From Trebonia sp963734665 (lineage in GTDB: Bacteria; Actinomycetota; Actinomycetes; Streptosporangiales; Streptosporangiaceae), in NCBI GenBank assembly GCA_963734665.1, contig CAVTIR010000004.1, forward strand, positions 62,001-126,000: a stretch of 64,000 nt of DNA, in the 5' to 3' direction. Below the pieces are notes generated by a model. The model was given only the letters and a program-made list of their open reading frames with translations. It was not told where the DNA came from and ran no database searches. Every line of letters begins with the position of its first letter. Position 1 is the first letter of the stretch. This document shows, piece after piece, positions 8,903 to 17,516 of this stretch. Made by a program: the position numbers and the translations under genes.

Positions 8903-9625
8903 CTACTCGCCGAGGAAGCGGACCGGGAGCTGGGTTTCCGTGACCCCGCCGGAGCCGTCCGGGGTGACGCGGTACGCCTCGCCGTCAGGTCGGTCGGCGA
9001 CCATTTCGGAGAGGGAATCGTCGGTGTAGTGGGCGCCGACGCCGTCGTCGCAGGCCAGGCCGCCGGGGAGGGTGCCATCGGCGACGAGGCGGTGGTAGAG
9101 CGGGCGCCGTTCGGCCTCCGAGTGGTAGTGCGGGCAGAAGCTCCCCGACAGCATCCCGAGTCCGTCGTGGTACGCCCGGAGCTTGGCGCCGAAGGAGTCC
9201 GTGGTCCCGCCCTCGAACCAGCAGATGCCGCCGGCCGACGAGCCGGCCAGGACGATGCCCGCCTGCCAGGCCTTGCGCAGGATCTCGTCGATTCCGTGCA
9301 CCCGCCAGACCGCGACCATGTTGGCGACCGAGCCGCCGCCGACGAAGATGATGTCTTGCGACAGCAGGAAGTCCTCAGGGTCTTCGACGTTCGGCATCGG
9401 GAACAGCGACAGGTGGCGGACCTCGGCGGGGGAGTTCGCCAGGCGGTCGTAGAACCGGAGGTAATAGGCGGGGTCGTCGCCGACGGCCTGGTTCAGCACG
9501 CACAGCCGCGGCGTCGCCTTGCCGCTCAGCCCGATCGCGTACTCGACGTAAAAGGGGACCGCGTCCCGGGGCATGAGCATGCCGCCCCCGATCGCGACCA
9601 CGTGTCGCTGTCCATCTGCCGCCAT
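8903..9625 (-). CDS. Peptidase S51 (dipeptidase E/cyanophycinase-like)
   Basis: About 240 aa, serine peptidase of the class-I glutamine amidotransferase-like fold. The nucleophile elbow is AGSSAGGICWF, where the central Ser is the expected nucleophile. IIFVGGGSVANMVAVW and FCPHYHSEAERRPLYH are also typical of the family. Members cleave Asp-X dipeptides or cyanophycin-like polymers in the cytoplasm; the substrate here is not determined. ATG 9625 (MAADGQRHVVAIGGG) was chosen because family similarity starts there; the upstream in-frame codons to 9670 are not conserved-looking. It is convergent with the small membrane gene. Confidence 0.83.
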   Translation of the reverse strand: MAADGQRHVVAIGGGMLMPRDAVPFYVEYAIGLSGKATPRLCVLNQAVGDDPAYYLRFYDRLANSPAEVRHLSLFPMPNVEDPEDFLLSQDIIFVGGGSVANMVAVWRVHGIDEILRKAWQAGIVLAGSSAGGICWFEGGTTDSFGAKLRAYHDGLGMLSGSFCPHYHSEAERRPLYHRLVADGTLPGGLACDDGVGAHYTDDSLSEMVADRPDGEAYRVTPDGSGGVTETQLPVRFLGE

Positions 9626-9755
9626 GCCGTGACGGTATCGGCGATCGCGGACCACCGCAAACGATGTCATGGTGGTAAGCGTGCCGACACCCCCCGTTCC
9701 GAATATATAACGATTTGTACGGCCTGATCAGAGTTGCCTGCGGTTAGGAACATAT

Positions 9756-9781
9756 GTCTTTCCGGTTTATGCCAGAAAGAC
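9756..9781. promoter_or_regulatory. Interrupted palindrome in the divergent promoter region
   Basis: GTCTTTCCGG and CCAGAAAGAC form arms with one mismatch around a 6-nt loop. TACTAT (9783-9788), a possible -10 for the gene at 9835, follows directly. It could be an operator controlling that gene or the divergent peptidase gene. Confidence 0.35.
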
Positions 9782-9834
9782 GTACTATCGTGACTAACGG
9801 CTTTCGCGGCGCGGCGTAGGACGGCGGCTAGATC

Positions 9835-10371
9835 ATGGCTGAATGGTGGTCCATCGAGGTCTTCTCCGGCGACAAACTCCCTGCGAGCGGGTGGCGGTAC
9901 GCCTACGAGGACGAGCTCACCGAAGCGGCGATCACGCACGGCGCGCTGTATTACGAGTGGCATGACACCGAGTACGGCGTGATCTTCGAGGTCCTCTTCC
10001 CCAGCGACAGCGAGTGGGAGGCATTCCGGGCGCTGCCCGCCGTGCGCGCCGCGCTCGACGGGGTGCCCGACCCGGTCAACGGCCTGCTCATCTACCGGGG
10101 CCGGGGCGGCGCGGCCGGCGGTACCAAGCCGCGCAAGCCGAAGCCCGCGCCTGGGGCCGCCGCGCTTGAGCTTGAGGAGCCCAAGGAAGAGAAGCGGGTT
10201 CGCAAGATCAAGCGGGCCCGGCAGCTGAAGTACAACGGGGCGTCGGTCGACGAGCTGCTCCGCGAGCTCGGCGCCGAGCCGGAGCGGATCGACGAGCCGG
10301 ACCGGGGCGTGCCGGACCAGGGTGAGCCCGTATCGCGGGATATCGCCGCCTTTGACCGTTCTGGCGATTAG
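9835..10371 (+). CDS. Conserved actinobacterial hypothetical protein
   Basis: 178 aa soluble protein. The N-terminal about 95 residues form a compact domain (MAEWWSIEVFSGDKLPASGW, ALYYEWHDTEYGVIFEVLF, FRALPAVRAALDGVPDP) that I recognise as widespread in actinomycetes without a known function. A basic, Ala/Pro-rich linker (KPRKPKPAPGAAA) and a short Lys/Arg-rich tail follow, which could bind nucleic acid. ATG 9835 has only a weak upstream purine stretch. It precedes the DUF5998-phosphodiesterase pair on the same strand. Confidence 0.7.
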   Translation: MAEWWSIEVFSGDKLPASGWRYAYEDELTEAAITHGALYYEWHDTEYGVIFEVLFPSDSEWEAFRALPAVRAALDGVPDPVNGLLIYRGRGGAAGGTKPRKPKPAPGAAALELEEPKEEKRVRKIKRARQLKYNGASVDELLRELGAEPERIDEPDRGVPDQGEPVSRDIAAFDRSGD

Positions 10372-10434
10372 GTCCGCGCGGCTTTTGGTCCGTCCGGGGG
10401 TGAACCACGCCCCCGGACAAGGCAGGATGGAGGA

Positions 10435-11028
10435 ATGACGGAAACCCGAGTCATGACCGAGGACCTGCGAGCGGCGATCGAGCGCAGCGGCTACTACCCG
10501 GGGCTGGTGACCGATGCGGTCGCCAGCGCCCTCGGGCCGGAGCCGGTCACCGCGTTCTTCGCGCACCATGACGCGATATTCGACCCTGGCATGGAAGTCC
10601 GCAGGCACATGACCGTGCTGGCGTTGACCCCGACGCGGCTGGTGTACTCGCACACCGACGAGCATCCCGCCGACGAGCCCGAGAGCAGGCCGCGCGCCGA
10701 GACGTCCACCGAGGCAGTCAAGTTCTCCCGCGTGTCGTCGATGTCGCTGACCCGGGTGGTGCCAGACCCCGCGACCTACGTGCCCGGCGTGACGATGCCG
10801 TCCGAGGTGATCCTGACGATCGGCTGGAATGTGCTGTCGCACGTCGAGCTTGAGCCGGCCCACTGCGGTGACGAGACCTGCGAGGCCGACCACGGGTACC
10901 TCGGCACCATCACCGCCGATGACCTGACGCTGCGGATCAGCGAGGCCGCCGACGGCGAGGACGCGGTCCGGCAGTTGCTGAAGTTCGCGAGCGCCCTCAA
11001 CGACGCGACTGCGTTCGCCGGGAGCTGA
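10435..11028 (+). CDS. DUF5998 family protein
   Basis: 197 aa. The sequence from LRAAIERSGYYPGLV through the HMTVLALTPTRLVYSHTDEH block to CGDETCEADHGYLGTITADD matches the actinobacterial family DUF5998. That block contains a possible Cys-x4-Cys-x3-His metal site. The function is unknown. ATG 10435 has GGAGGA five nt upstream. The stop overlaps the ATG of the phosphodiesterase gene (TGATG), a coupling that recurs in actinomycetes and suggests a shared process. Confidence 0.85.
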   Translation: MTETRVMTEDLRAAIERSGYYPGLVTDAVASALGPEPVTAFFAHHDAIFDPGMEVRRHMTVLALTPTRLVYSHTDEHPADEPESRPRAETSTEAVKFSRVSSMSLTRVVPDPATYVPGVTMPSEVILTIGWNVLSHVELEPAHCGDETCEADHGYLGTITADDLTLRISEAADGEDAVRQLLKFASALNDATAFAGS

Positions 11029-12212
11029 TGACCTTGGCGCGCGAGCCCAGAACCAGCCCGATCGTGCCCTCCTACGGCGAGTCCAGCCTCGCCGACCTGG
11101 CCGCGTCCATCCTGGCCTCGCTGACCGGCGCCCCTGCCGCGAATGTGCTCGGCCTGCCGGAGGTCGGACGCGTGTGCCTCCTCGTCATCGACGGGCTCGG
11201 CCTTGAGCTCCTGCGCGGGAACCAGGCGGCGGCGCCGTTCCTCGCCGAGCTGGCGTTCAACTCCCGGCCGCTAACCGCGGGCTTCCCATCCACCACCGTG
11301 ACCAGCCTGGGGTCGCTCGGCACCGGGCTCGTACCGGCAGTGCACGGGCTGCTCGGCTACCAGGTCGCGATCCCCGGCGAGGGCAGGCTGCTCAACGGCC
11401 TGCACTGGCCGAAGGATGTCGACCCGGCCACCTGGCAGCCTCAGCCGACAATCTATGAGCAAGCGGCGGCGGCCGGGGTGGCCGCGGTGCACGTGGCGGC
11501 AGGGGCGTTCAGGAACAGCGGCCTGACCAGGGCGACGCTGCGCGGTGCCGACTACCGGGCGGCGAACTCGCTCGGCGCCCTCGCTGCGCTGACCGTCGAC
11601 GCGCTCGGCGAGTCCGACCGCGTGCTGGTATCCGCGTACCACGGTCTGCTTGACGGCTGCGGGCACGAGTACGGAGTGTCGTCGCCCGCCTGGGTCAACG
11701 AGCTCGCGCACGTGGACAAGCTAGCGGAGCAGATCGCCGCGGGCCTGCCCTACGGGTCGGTCATGTACGTGACGGCCGACCACGGCATGGTGAACGTCGG
11801 GCCCGACGACCGGATCGACGCCGACGCCGAGGGCTCATCGCTGCGTGACGGCGTGGCCCTGCTTGGCGGCGAGCCGCGGGCCAGGCACGTGTATGCCCAG
11901 CCCGGTGCCGCCGACGACGTGCTCGCCATCTGGCGGGAAGTGCTCGGCGAGCGCGCCTGGGTGATGTCCCGCGAGGAGGCCCTCAAGGACGGCTTGTTCG
12001 GCCCGGTCGGCAGTGCGGTCAGCGATGCCATGGCCGCCCGCATCGGTGACGTGGTCGCCGCGTGCGTCGGCACGTGGGCGGTCGTGGCCTCGAAGGCCGA
12101 GCCGCTCGAGTCCTCCCTGGTGGGCATGCACGGCTCGCTGACCCCGGCCGAGCAGCTCGTCCCGCTGCTGGCTCCCGCCCCCCGGTTAACGTGCCCCGCC
12201 CCTGCGCCTTAG
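11028..12212 (+). CDS. Alkaline phosphatase-superfamily nucleotide pyrophosphatase/phosphodiesterase
   Basis: 394 aa metal-dependent hydrolase. Metal and nucleophile motifs are in family order: CLLVIDGLGLELL (first Asp, about 46-58), GFPSTTVTSLGSLGTG with the probable Thr nucleophile (about 85-100), LDGCGHEYG, and TADHGMVN near residue 246. No signal peptide is seen, so it should be cytoplasmic. The reaction is probably hydrolysis of nucleotide or other phosphodiesters; the substrate is unknown. It is translationally coupled to the DUF5998 gene. An 8-bp inverted repeat (12227-12234 with 12259-12266) beyond its stop might be a weak terminator. Confidence 0.83.
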   Translation: MTLAREPRTSPIVPSYGESSLADLAASILASLTGAPAANVLGLPEVGRVCLLVIDGLGLELLRGNQAAAPFLAELAFNSRPLTAGFPSTTVTSLGSLGTGLVPAVHGLLGYQVAIPGEGRLLNGLHWPKDVDPATWQPQPTIYEQAAAAGVAAVHVAAGAFRNSGLTRATLRGADYRAANSLGALAALTVDALGESDRVLVSAYHGLLDGCGHEYGVSSPAWVNELAHVDKLAEQIAAGLPYGSVMYVTADHGMVNVGPDDRIDADAEGSSLRDGVALLGGEPRARHVYAQPGAADDVLAIWREVLGERAWVMSREEALKDGLFGPVGSAVSDAMAARIGDVVAACVGTWAVVASKAEPLESSLVGMHGSLTPAEQLVPLLAPAPRLTCPAPAP

Positions 12213-12281
12213 CGGGCCATCGCCTCCTTGCCCTGCGTCCCGCTGTCACCGCTCACCGGGCAAGGCGGGCATACTGGGCCG

Positions 12282-13190
12282 GTGAGCGAAGAGATCACCG
12301 ACGTCCTCATCACGGTGCCGGAGCTAGTCGGCCTGCTCGCCGTCACCGGGACAGGGCCTGCTGGCCGGCTCGCCGCCGCGCGTAACCTCACGCTGCTCGA
12401 CGTCCGGTGGCGGCTCGGCGGGCCGCCCGGCCGCGAGCTTTACGACACCGGGCACATTCCCGGCGCGGTCTTCGTCGACCTGGACCGTGACCTCGCCGCC
12501 GCACCTGGCCCCGGGGGCCGGCATCCGATGCCCGCGACCGCCGACTTCGAAACGGCCATGCGGCTCGCCGGCGTGAGCGACGGCCGGCCGGTGGTGGTCT
12601 ACGACGACGCCGAGTCCACCGCCGCGGCCCGCGCCTGGTGGCTGCTGCGCTACTTCGGCCATCCGTCGGTCCGCGTCCTCGACGGCGGCTTCCGCGCCTG
12701 GACCGCCGCCGGCCACCCCGTCGAGCCGGGTGCTCTTGGCGGCCAGGCCGCGTCGCCGGACATGACCGCCGCGCCAGGCGACTTCACCGCGCGCCCCGGC
12801 CACCTGGGCCTGCTCGACGCGGACGCCGCCGCGACTCTCGCGCGGACCGGCCTGCTGCTCGACGCCAGGTCGGGAGAGCGGTACCGGGGCGAGGCCGAGC
12901 ACGTCGACCCGGTAGCAGGCCACATTCCCGGCGCGGTCAGCGCCCCGACGACCGAGAACGTCAACCCGGACGGCACCTTCAAGCCAAGAGCAGACCTGGC
13001 GGCCCGATTCAAGGCGCTCGGCGTGACGGAGGGCCGCCCGGTGGCCGCTTACTGCGGCTCCGGTGTGACGGCGGCCCACGAGGTCCTCGCTCTCACCCTG
13101 GCCGGCATCCCCGCCGCTCTCTACATCGGCTCCTGGTCCAACTGGATCACCGACCACACCCGCCCCATCGCCACCGGTCCTACCCCTTAG
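12282..13190 (+). CDS. sseA: Thiosulfate/3-mercaptopyruvate sulfurtransferase (tandem rhodanese)
   Basis: About 302 aa with two rhodanese domains. The N-terminal domain (LLDVRWRLGGPPGRELYDTGHIPGAVFVD) is catalytically inactive. The C-terminal domain has the active-site loop AYCGSGVTAAH, and the CGSGVTA form is typical of SseA. It transfers sulfane sulfur to cyanide or thiols in the cytoplasm. The start is GTG 12282. CATACT ends six nt upstream and no SD is visible, consistent with a leaderless mRNA. Codons upstream to 12228 are open but not family-like. Confidence 0.88.
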   Translation: MSEEITDVLITVPELVGLLAVTGTGPAGRLAAARNLTLLDVRWRLGGPPGRELYDTGHIPGAVFVDLDRDLAAAPGPGGRHPMPATADFETAMRLAGVSDGRPVVVYDDAESTAAARAWWLLRYFGHPSVRVLDGGFRAWTAAGHPVEPGALGGQAASPDMTAAPGDFTARPGHLGLLDADAAATLARTGLLLDARSGERYRGEAEHVDPVAGHIPGAVSAPTTENVNPDGTFKPRADLAARFKALGVTEGRPVAAYCGSGVTAAHEVLALTLAGIPAALYIGSWSNWITDHTRPIATGPTP

Positions 13191-13269
13191 CGTCAGATGC
13201 TGCGGAAGCGCCGACTGCCACAACCATCCGGGCATTCGGTTAGCCGAGAACCGCCTCCCAGGATCTTGG

Positions 13270-13755
13270 TCACCGGGTTAGCGATGCGAGCAGCCAGGTC
13301 GCCGAGCCGACCAGCAGCGCGATGGTCCCGGGCGTCCAGCCGACCACGGCGACCGCGACCGCGATGACCGCCGTGGCGCCGGCCACACGGATAACTAGGC
13401 CCCGCCCAACGGTGACATGCCCGACATTTCCGAAATATCTGGCGCCGGCGCCCGCGTGAAGCCGGTGCGTGCCACGCCGCGGGTGCCACCGCCCCGGTTG
13501 ACCCGCGTGACTCGCGTGACTCGCGTGACTCGCGTGACCGCCAGGCCCGAGGTCCGCAAGGGCCTCGCCGCGCCCGAAGGATGTCCTTAGCGTGTCGTAT
13601 GCGGCCGCCGCAGCGCTAAACGTGCCCGGGTCGCCGCCATCGTCCCGGTCCGGATGCGTCGCCGCCGCGATCCGCCGCCACGCCGCCCGCACGTCCTCAT
13701 CCGTCAGATCACCCCGCGGCGTCAGCCCAAGGACTGCGAACGGATCCTCCGTCAC
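13270..13755 (-). CDS. J-domain membrane protein
   Basis: 161 aa. Residues 4-65 form a J domain (DPFAVLGLTPRGDLTDEDVRAAW) with the HPD tripeptide (ATHPDRDDGG), which should stimulate an Hsp70. A His/Ala/Ser repeat (HASHASHASHAG), encoded by a 9-bp tandem repeat, is followed by two hydrophobic segments at the C-terminus. GTG 13755 overlaps the stop of the TraD-like gene (GTGA) with GGGGA upstream. The coupling to a conjugation-type ATPase suggests a role in the mobile element, for example at the transfer complex. That is inferred only. Confidence 0.72.
   Translation of the reverse strand: MTEDPFAVLGLTPRGDLTDEDVRAAWRRIAAATHPDRDDGGDPGTFSAAAAAYDTLRTSFGRGEALADLGPGGHASHASHASHAGQPGRWHPRRGTHRLHAGAGARYFGNVGHVTVGRGLVIRVAGATAVIAVAVAVVGWTPGTIALLVGSATWLLASLTR
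13500..13541. repeat. 9-bp tandem repeat inside the J-domain gene
   Basis: The unit GACTCGCGT repeats three times, with a degenerate fourth copy (GACCCGCGT), and encodes the Ser-His-Ala repeats. Such a repeat can vary in copy number by slippage without shifting the frame. Confidence 0.8.
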
Positions 13756-15935
13756 CGCCGTTCCCCGAATGCCACATCGAGCACCTCGCTGACGTCAGGC
13801 AGCGCAGGACCGGGCAGCGGTGCCCCCGGCCGCGCCGCGACAGGCGCCCCGGTAGCCGGCCAGCCCGCCGGCCCCCACGGCGGCCCGGACCCGGGAACTG
13901 CGGACCCTGCGACGGGCGCCGCGCCGATGACGGGCAGCGGCATGGTGGTCGCCCCGGCGGCACGAGCGGCATCAGCGGCGACCGGGGTGACGGCCGGGAC
14001 CGCCGCCCCCGCCACACCGCCGGCCACACCGCCCGCCACTGTAACGCCAAGGCCGCGCCCGATGGCGGGCTGCCGCCCGGTCAGCCGTTTGATCTGCAGG
14101 AACGTCACCCCGCCGCGGTAGACGTAGCAGACCTGCCCCACGTCGAGCCGCCGCACCAGGTCCCCGTCTAGCACCGGCGCGCGCCGGGTCCGCGACAGCC
14201 CGTCATCGCCCCACGGCCCCCCGCCGGAGAACCGCCGCGACGTATCCACCGTCGTGGAAGTCCCCGCCAGTTCCGCCACTGGCGATGGCCGGGGCGTGCG
14301 CAGCAGCCAGATCCCGCCCTCGGCCGTCGCGGCGACCCGCTGCCGCTCGTCCTCGGACCCGGCCAGCCCCTCCCAGGACTGCGCCGAGACCTGCACGGCG
14401 AGCCCGAGCGACCGCGCCCGCTCGTACAGCCGCGAGATCGGCAGCCGCCGCGACACGGCAGAGAACTCATCGACGCACAGCAGGATCTCCCGGTCCCCGC
14501 CGAGCGCGTAGAAGGCGAGCAGGTCGGTCAGCGCCCGCGCCTGCGCCTCCGCGACCGAGGCCTCGGCGGTGCCCTCGAGCACGCAGTACCAGGCATCAGC
14601 GTCCGCGAACGACCAGCCCCCGTCGAGTCCGGCGCCCAGCCGCCGCCACAGCGCCCGGAACCTTAGCCGCACGTCTTCAAATGCCCTCTTCCCCGAACGA
14701 ATGGTGGCTACTGCCTCCCCGTCACCACTCGCGCCGTAGACGGCGGCGAGCCAGTCGGCGTCCAGGCGAGCGAGGAAATCGGCCGAGCTCGCGGGCGGCC
14801 CGCACGGCGCGTAGACCGCCAGGGCGACCAGCGCCTCCATGACATCGGTGTAGTACGCAGCGCCGCCCGTGCCATGCTCGATGAGGTCGAGCAGCGTGGT
14901 CACGAGGCGATCGGGCGGCAGCGCCCACAGCGACAGCGACGCCTCGTCCGGCCAGATCGCGGTCCACCGCGCGCCCGCGTCCCGCAGCACCCGCCGCGTC
15001 CGGTCGGCGACCTTGCGGGAAGACGCCCCGCCCTTGCAGTCGAGCACCACGAGTAGCGGCCGCCGCCCGGCCCCGGCGGCATACCGGCGCAGCCCCGCGG
15101 CCATGAAACCGGCCCACAGCCGCAGCAGCAGCGTGGTCTTCCCGGTCCCCGTCGACCCGATCACGACCTGGTGCGCGCGCAGCCGCTCATAGGGGATCGA
15201 GGCGACCCGGCTCGCCCGGTGCCTGACCGCGCGGATCGTCGCCCCGGCCACCACGTGCCCGCCGCGCGAGATCAGCGGCAGCGAGCCGGGCGCGGCGATC
15301 AGTGCCCGGGCGGTCCGCACCTGGTGGTGCCACTGCCTTGCGTCGAACGCGGCGGGTGACTCCGGAGTGAGGCCGCCCGTTCCTGCCCGCATCCGGAACC
15401 TCCGGTACGCCCAGCAGGCCCCGCCGGCGACGATCCCGAGCGGGATGGCCGGCGGCGCGGCGGCGACAGCCGCGGCGACCAGGTGGCCGTGCTCGACGAG
15501 CCGCCACATCGTTGCCCACGCGCGGTAAGGCGCAGCAGCGACCCGGAACCAGGGCGCTCCGGGGCCAACGCCGGCCGGGTAAGCAGGCCGCACGCTGGCC
15601 GATCCGGTAGCGTCACCGACCGGCCCCGCCGGAGGATGTCCCGGCGCGTCCTCACCGATGACCCGCACCGGCCAGGCGGCGACCGCCACCAGCCAGGCCA
15701 CGGCCATCGGCAGGCACCACAAGGCGCCCGCGAAGATCCGCCGCGGCCCCACCCCGAGCCACCACCCGTACCAGAACGCGCAGGCCGAGACCACCGTTAC
15801 CGGCGCGAGCGCCACCGCTCCCGCGATAAGCACAACGACCTTAACGAGCGACAGCAGTCCGCGCCCGAGCGCGCGCCGCACGGGATGCCTGACCTCCGGT
15901 GCCCGGTGCCGGCTCACGCCCCCACTCAACCACAA
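13752..15935 (-). CDS. Conjugal-transfer-type ATPase (TraD/FtsK-like coupling protein)
   Basis: About 727 aa. N-terminal hydrophobic segments (about 30-90, and again near 155-180) are followed by a P-loop domain with Walker A VIGSTGTGKTTLLLRLW and Walker B EILLCVDEFSAVS, as in type IV coupling proteins and TraM/TraD-recognition ATPases of actinobacterial integrative elements. The C-terminus is a Pro/Ala-rich tail. It should be a membrane-anchored DNA-pumping ATPase. The start is uncertain: TTG 15935 has GGAG only three nt upstream, and GTG 15917 (MSRHRAPEV) has GGGG upstream. The 34-nt repeats lie directly upstream, and the J-domain gene overlaps its 3' end. Confidence 0.75.
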   Translation of the reverse strand: MWLSGGVSRHRAPEVRHPVRRALGRGLLSLVKVVVLIAGAVALAPVTVVSACAFWYGWWLGVGPRRIFAGALWCLPMAVAWLVAVAAWPVRVIGEDAPGHPPAGPVGDATGSASVRPAYPAGVGPGAPWFRVAAAPYRAWATMWRLVEHGHLVAAAVAAAPPAIPLGIVAGGACWAYRRFRMRAGTGGLTPESPAAFDARQWHHQVRTARALIAAPGSLPLISRGGHVVAGATIRAVRHRASRVASIPYERLRAHQVVIGSTGTGKTTLLLRLWAGFMAAGLRRYAAGAGRRPLLVVLDCKGGASSRKVADRTRRVLRDAGARWTAIWPDEASLSLWALPPDRLVTTLLDLIEHGTGGAAYYTDVMEALVALAVYAPCGPPASSADFLARLDADWLAAVYGASGDGEAVATIRSGKRAFEDVRLRFRALWRRLGAGLDGGWSFADADAWYCVLEGTAEASVAEAQARALTDLLAFYALGGDREILLCVDEFSAVSRRLPISRLYERARSLGLAVQVSAQSWEGLAGSEDERQRVAATAEGGIWLLRTPRPSPVAELAGTSTTVDTSRRFSGGGPWGDDGLSRTRRAPVLDGDLVRRLDVGQVCYVYRGGVTFLQIKRLTGRQPAIGRGLGVTVAGGVAGGVAGAAVPAVTPVAADAARAAGATTMPLPVIGAAPVAGSAVPGSGPPWGPAGWPATGAPVAARPGAPLPGPALPDVSEVLDVAFGERR

Positions 15936-15987
15936 GCACTCCAGAGAGATGCGCGATTTACACCCTTACGGCATTCTTACATCGTCT

Positions 15988-16112
15988 CCACTCCCTATCA
16001 TTTTTGGGGGCCACCCGACTCCCTATCGGTTGTGATCATGAGGGCCACCTCACTCCTTATCGGTTGTGATCATGGAGGCCACCCCACTCCTTATCGGTTA
16101 TGATCATTTCCG
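15988..16112. repeat. 34-nt tandem direct repeats (iteron-like)
   Basis: Three full units at 16011-16044, 16045-16078 and 16079-16112 share the order CCACC, ACTCC(C/T)TATCGGTT and TGATCAT. A shorter diverged copy lies at 15988-16010. The 34-nt period is about 3.2 helical turns, so bound proteins would lie on nearly one face. Each unit contains the palindrome TGATCA. Position between the coupling-protein and replication-relaxation genes suggests an origin, a transfer site or an autoregulatory operator. Confidence 0.85.
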
Positions 16113-16420
16113 CGCCCGATAGGCCCATATGAGGACCAGCGACGGCAGTGTTTGACGAACGGTGGAACTGCAATCTCACCCCCGGGCAGGGTCGCGGAGC
16201 CCTCGATCGCTCCTGCCGGGTTTAGCGTCGGCGAGCCGGGAAAGCCCGCACGCCCGGGCCCGGGAGGCGGCCACAGGACCAGATATATCCGGATTACCGC
16301 TTCTGCGGCTTTCATATCTGGAGCATGATCGCGAAGGGTTTATTTTCCGGAACATCCCTGCCACATGCGGGAGCAGGCACGAAGCGCGGCTGTCGTATTG
16401 GCCGCGCTGGGAGCCGGCGG
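16113..16420. other. Non-coding, structured gap in the mobile-element remnant
   Basis: No gene recognised. It contains nested inverted repeats: CCAGATAT (16279-16286) pairs with ATATCTGG (16314-16321), and inside it CCGC-TTCT-GCGG forms a small hairpin. These could terminate the replication-relaxation gene, which ends at 16421, or belong to a transfer or replication origin. Confidence 0.45.
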
Positions 16421-17254
16421 TTACGGGAGCAGTGCGCCGGGCGGGAAGTCGCGGATCTCGACTCGGCCCGCCAGGGGACCGAGCGAGTCGCGGGCGCGGA
16501 GCACGGTACCAAGCGCGGCCGGGGAGCACAGGTAAAGGGCGCGGGCGTGCCGCGGCGGCCGGCCGGGCACCGACGCCTCGGCGGCGGCGCAGCCGTAGTC
16601 CCCGGTGCGGGTGAGGATCTCCCGCATGATCGCGACCGTCCGCGCGACCGTCTTGGGCGAGAGTTCGGCCTCGACCGCCCAGCACTCGCCTGCCCACGCG
16701 ACCGGCGCCCCGGCGGGCGCACCGTCTGGCCAGTGCACCTCGGCGTCGGGGAGGTGCTGCCGGACGCCGACCCCGTGCCGTGACCTGATCCGCCGCTCGC
16801 ACCGCCAGAACGCGGCGCCTCGCACGTAGCCGCGCGTCGCCTCGAGCGCGATCCGGGTGGCGCCGACCGCCCTGATGTGCGCGAGCCGCGACAGCGCCGG
16901 CCGCGCCGGCGAGTACGTCAGCCCGCAGGCGGCGAGCCCCGCTCTGGTCACCCAGAGCCAGGCGGGGCCAGGGCCGAGCCGGGCGGTCTCCGCGTAGCCG
17001 AGCTCGCGCCACCGTGCCGCCGCCGCACGCGCGGCCCGTTCTCCGCCGGTCAGCAGGGCGAGATGGTCAAGCTGGACGCCGTACATGTCGGCGGCGAAGA
17101 TCAGCGCGTCGGCGTCCCTGACAGCGAGCCCGGGCCCGCCCCGCGCCGCACCGGCCCCCCGCGCCGCACCGGCCCGCGCCACCCCGCGCCCGGCCCCTGC
17201 ACCCCCTCCGGACCGCCGTTCGCGCGGCTCTTCGCGACGATCGGGCACCGTCAT
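16421..17254 (-). CDS. Replication-relaxation family protein
   Basis: About 277 aa. After an Arg/Gly/Ala-rich leader of about 45 residues, a winged-helix-like region (RDADALIFAADMYGVQLDHL, ERAARAAAARWRELGY) is followed by a nuclease-like block, with HLPDAEVHWPDG and WAVEAELSPKTVARTVAIM giving D...E-x-E spacing. This is the layout of the replication-relaxation family found on actinobacterial integrative elements and plasmids. ATG 17254 has only a weak SD-like stretch (GAGGGCGGG). Its partner genes here are the TraD-like ATPase and the J-domain protein. It may process origin or oriT DNA, but its biochemical role is not settled. Confidence 0.72.
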   Translation of the reverse strand: MTVPDRREEPRERRSGGGAGAGRGVARAGAARGAGAARGGPGLAVRDADALIFAADMYGVQLDHLALLTGGERAARAAAARWRELGYAETARLGPGPAWLWVTRAGLAACGLTYSPARPALSRLAHIRAVGATRIALEATRGYVRGAAFWRCERRIRSRHGVGVRQHLPDAEVHWPDGAPAGAPVAWAGECWAVEAELSPKTVARTVAIMREILTRTGDYGCAAAEASVPGRPPRHARALYLCSPAALGTVLRARDSLGPLAGRVEIRDFPPGALLP

Positions 17255-17516
17255 CGGTCACCCGCCCTCACGTCGCCGATTCGGGACGCGATAGAGCCGC
17301 CAGTGAGCGGCGGATCGGCGATGAATTCCAAAAAGTAAGAGGAAGCTAACACGGCACCCGCACTTCCTTACGGCAGATATCCGCAGCCGAGTTTGGTGCC
17401 CGATCCTGGGCGACGTGCGGCTGGAGTCCTGAGCCTAACAAGGCAAGCCGGTAATCCAGTGAAATATCCGCAAAAGTGCCGCCGCGGGCCGCAGGGAAAG
17501 CCCTCCCGTTACCCCG

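Noticed and set aside
15988..16112. Short CRISPR array
   Set aside because: The 34-nt units are contiguous, with no unique spacers, and no cas genes are present.
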